A stretch of 64,000 nt of DNA from NCBI RefSeq assembly GCF_900109095.1, contig NZ_FNYZ01000001.1, positions 682,001-746,000 on the forward strand. The letters are read 5' to 3'. Below the pieces are notes generated by a model. That model saw only the letters and a list, made by a program, of their open reading frames with translations, had not been told where the DNA came from and ran no database searches. Shown in pieces: positions 61,798 through 64,000 of the stretch (positions within the stretch are counted from its first letter, which is position 1; each line of letters starts with the position of its first letter). The DNA is from Sphingobium sp. AP50. Lineage in GTDB: Bacteria > Pseudomonadota > Alphaproteobacteria > Sphingomonadales > Sphingomonadaceae. The position numbers and the translations under genes are program-made.

Positions 61798-61931
61798 CGG
61801 CTCGCGCTTTTCCCAGCCGTGACAAATTGTTGCTATCGCCTTGGCGGGCTGTTTCCGCACGGCGATGCGGTTGACCCTCGTTCCAGCGAGCCTTATCTCG
61901 CTGATATGATTTCAGTCCCGCAGATTGCCGT

Positions 61932-62642
61932 ATGACCGCCCCGTCGATCATCCTCGTCGAAGACGATCCGCCGCTGCGGACCCTGACCGCCCGTGCGCTT
62001 CAGGAACATGGCTATCAGGTGCGTCCCGCCTCTTCCGGTCCGGAAATGTGGGTGGCCTTCGATGCCGGGCCAGTCGATCTGGTCGTGCTGGACGTCATGC
62101 TGCCGGGCACCAACGGCATCGACCTGTGCCGTCAGATCCGCCGCAAGAGCGATGTTCCCATCATCTTCATCAGCGCCAAGGGCAGCGAGACGGACCGTAT
62201 CGTCGGCCTGGAACTGGGCGCGGACGATTATCTGCCCAAGCCCTTCGGCACGCGCGAACTCATCGCCCGCATCCGCGCCATCCTGCGCCGTGTCGGCGTG
62301 GAGCGCGGCCCGGACGAGCATCGCGAGAGCGAAGCCCGCTTCGATGGCTGGAGCGTCAACTTCCCGCGCCGCGAACTCAGTTCGCCCACCGGTGCGATCG
62401 TGGAACTGACCGGGGCGGAGTTCGATCTGCTCGGCTCCTTCCTCAGCCATCCGCAGCGGGTGATCGCGCGCGAACGGCTGATCGAATTGTCGCGCACCCG
62501 CATGGGCGACAGCAGCGACCGCAGCATCGACGTGCTGGTCAGCCGCCTGCGCCGCAAGCTCACCACCGCGGACAAGGCGGCGCCCATCACCACGGTCCGG
62601 GGCGTCGGCTATATGTTCAATGCCGAGGTCAGCCGCGCTTGA
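61932..62642 (+). CDS. OmpR/PhoB-type response regulator (intact)
   Basis: 236 residues. Complete receiver: Glu10/Asp11, phospho-acceptor Asp54 in VVLDVMLPG, Ser81 and Lys103. Winged-helix domain with SSDRSIDVLVSRLRRKL and TTVRGVGYMFNAEV. Overlaps the start of its cognate kinase by 4 bases. It is the likely regulator of the porin and perhaps of the carbonic anhydrase genes upstream, and the intact partner of the degenerate paralogue at 57511. Confidence 0.93.
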   Translation: MTAPSIILVEDDPPLRTLTARALQEHGYQVRPASSGPEMWVAFDAGPVDLVVLDVMLPGTNGIDLCRQIRRKSDVPIIFISAKGSETDRIVGLELGADDYLPKPFGTRELIARIRAILRRVGVERGPDEHRESEARFDGWSVNFPRRELSSPTGAIVELTGAEFDLLGSFLSHPQRVIARERLIELSRTRMGDSSDRSIDVLVSRLRRKLTTADKAAPITTVRGVGYMFNAEVSRA

Positions 62643-63967
62643 GACGGCATGTCAGGGGATCGCTGGGGCTGCTCGGACGGCTTTCCGCGATCCTGCTGCT
62701 GACGGTCATGCTGGAATTTGCGGTCGGCACGCTCATTTATGAGCGGGCCAGCCAGTTATCGTTGCAGGATGACGAAGCCCGGCGACTGGCCGAGCATCTG
62801 GTCATCGCCCGCAAGCTGCTGACCGAGCAGCCCCGGCTGGACCGGCCCGCGCTGGGCCTGCAACTGACCACCGATCGCTATGATGTCCACTGGTCGCCCT
62901 CCGCCCCACCCCCGCCGCAATTGTCGCCCGAACTGGAGCGGATGCGGCGGCAGGTCGTGGACTGGGAACCCAGTCTGGAACGGTCGAGCCTGTGGCTGCG
63001 GCTGACGCCCAACCGCCATTCGGAAATCAATGGCGGGTTGCGGCTGAACGATGGCAGCTGGCTCTATTTCGCCATGCATAATAGCGGCGGCAAATGGGCC
63101 TTCACCATCGGCCGCATGGGGCTGGCGCTGATCCCGGTGCTGGCGTTGCTGATCGCCGGCTGGCTGCTGATCCGCCAGACGCTGGCGCCGCTGCGCGACC
63201 TGACCCACGCCACGCACAAGATCGGGCGCGGGGTCGAGGTGCTGGTGCCTGAAGCGGGCACCAACGACGTCCGTAATCTCATCACCGCCTTCAACGCGAT
63301 GCAAGCGCGTATCCACCGCCTGATCGACGAGCGGACCGAGACGCTGGCCGCGGTCGGCCATGACCTGCGCACCCCGCTCGCCCGGCTGCAATTGCGGCTG
63401 GAAATGGTGAAGGATGATGAGGTGCAGGAGGCGATGGGCGGCGATCTGGAGGAAATGGGCGCGATGCTCGAATCCCTGCTCGCCTTTCTGGGCGGGGAGA
63501 AAGACCCGGAGCCGCCGGTCCGCACCGACATTGCCGTCAGCATCGCCACGATCGTCGATGCATTTCAGGATGATGGCCGGGATGTCAGCTATGAAGGGCT
63601 GGACCATCTGGAAATCGAAGTGCGTGGCCTTTCGCTGCGGCGGGCCGTGCGCAACCTCATCGAAAATGCGCTCCATTATGGCCAGCGCGCGCGCGTGTCG
63701 CTGGAGCGGGTCGGATCGGAGATATTGATCCGGGTCGATGATGACGGCCCCGGCATTCCGCGCGAGCGGCTGGAGGAGGTGTTGCGGCCTTTCTCCCGGC
63801 TGGACGACGCGCGCCAGCGCAATACGCGCGGGCTGGGCCTTGGCCTCGCCATCGTGCAGAAGGCGGTGACGGCGGAGGGCGGGCAATTGACCCTGGCCAA
63901 CCGGCCCGAAGGCGGCCTGCGCGCCGAAATCTGCCTGCATGAGTCCCGATCGACGCTACGAGGCTAA
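62639..63967 (+). CDS. Sensor histidine kinase of the two-component pair (TTG start)
   Basis: 442 residues. TTG at 62639 overlaps the regulator stop (TTGA) and is the only sensible start, since the next ATG in frame (62707) would remove the first membrane helix. Membrane helices at about 10-33 and 157-178 enclose a periplasmic domain of about 120 residues; HAMP follows, then His241 in AAVGHDLRTPLARL, the N box RNLIENALHYG, G1 DDDGPGIP and G2 GLGLGLAIV. Of the EnvZ type. Signal unknown. Confidence 0.93.
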   Translation: MRRHVRGSLGLLGRLSAILLLTVMLEFAVGTLIYERASQLSLQDDEARRLAEHLVIARKLLTEQPRLDRPALGLQLTTDRYDVHWSPSAPPPPQLSPELERMRRQVVDWEPSLERSSLWLRLTPNRHSEINGGLRLNDGSWLYFAMHNSGGKWAFTIGRMGLALIPVLALLIAGWLLIRQTLAPLRDLTHATHKIGRGVEVLVPEAGTNDVRNLITAFNAMQARIHRLIDERTETLAAVGHDLRTPLARLQLRLEMVKDDEVQEAMGGDLEEMGAMLESLLAFLGGEKDPEPPVRTDIAVSIATIVDAFQDDGRDVSYEGLDHLEIEVRGLSLRRAVRNLIENALHYGQRARVSLERVGSEILIRVDDDGPGIPRERLEEVLRPFSRLDDARQRNTRGLGLGLAIVQKAVTAEGGQLTLANRPEGGLRAEICLHESRSTLRG

Positions 63968-64000
63968 AAGAGAATCTGTCCGACCCCAAGCAAAACTCGT

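Overview
The window is a contiguous piece of a high-GC alphaproteobacterial chromosome, most likely a sphingomonad (Sphingobium/Novosphingobium-like). This rests on the gene repertoire: CcrM with GANTC sites and TTAACC (CtrA-type) half-sites, abundant TonB-dependent receptors, an IlvD/Edd-type sugar-acid dehydratase cluster, a TorF-type outer-membrane protein, DUF1178-ComF-Nit neighbours, and hairpin repeats of the kind common between sphingomonad genes. No CRISPR array, rRNA operon, prophage or complete insertion sequence was seen.

Layout. 1-8.3 kb: a TauE/SafE permease cut by the left edge, a membrane-anchored unknown, a glutathione transferase, a penicillin-acylase-type Ntn hydrolase preceded by a candidate small RNA, an AT-rich islet with a sulfotransferase-like gene, a second TauE/SafE paralogue and a secreted polysaccharide-lyase-like protein. 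8.4-19.3 kb: ilvD, a LysR regulator, an L,D-transpeptidase, a Fiu/catecholate-type TonB receptor, an MFS transporter, ahpF-ahpC and a TetR regulator. 19.4-25.7 kb: lipoproteins, an ArsR regulator, ccrM with an extraordinary GANTC-rich promoter, folP, and an AT-rich gene that resembles a type VI immunity protein. 25.8-30 kb: a large palindrome, an orphan NtrC-type regulator, a three-gene membrane module (oxidase-subunit-IV-like peptide plus two proteins resembling only the membrane domain of transhydrogenase), and an Asp/Glu racemase.

30.2-36.4 kb is a sugar-oxidation locus: a GntR/FCD regulator, galactose/arabinose dehydrogenase, ketoglutarate-semialdehyde dehydrogenase and an IlvD/Edd dehydratase, divergent from dgoK-dgoA. 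It provides most of the De Ley-Doudoroff route from galactose to pyruvate plus glyceraldehyde-3-phosphate. 36.4-49.2 kb: a hybrid histidine kinase, heme A synthase, rplM-rpsI, a lipid kinase, a phosphoesterase, a SulP transporter with a structured leader, a ParE/RHH pair, and a housekeeping run (methyltransferase, comF, grxC, nitrilase, DUF1178).

49.2-54.8 kb: an operon of very small proteins including a toxin-less MbcA/ParS-type antitoxin domain, tRNA-Arg(CCU), a methionine aminopeptidase co-transcribed with a ParD-like protein behind a perfect palindrome, and a second large TonB receptor. 55.2-64 kb: corA, a DEDDh exonuclease, then a cluster joining a degenerate response regulator, beta-carbonic anhydrase, a SulP (probably bicarbonate) transporter, a TorF-type porin and an intact paralogous response regulator with its kinase. 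The most notable candidates for undescribed biology are the transhydrogenase-membrane-domain-only module, the pseudo-receiver/CO2-handling cluster, the aminopeptidase/ParD-like pair, the GANTC-dense ccrM control region and the candidate sRNA. All calls come from reading the sequence; no database search was run.
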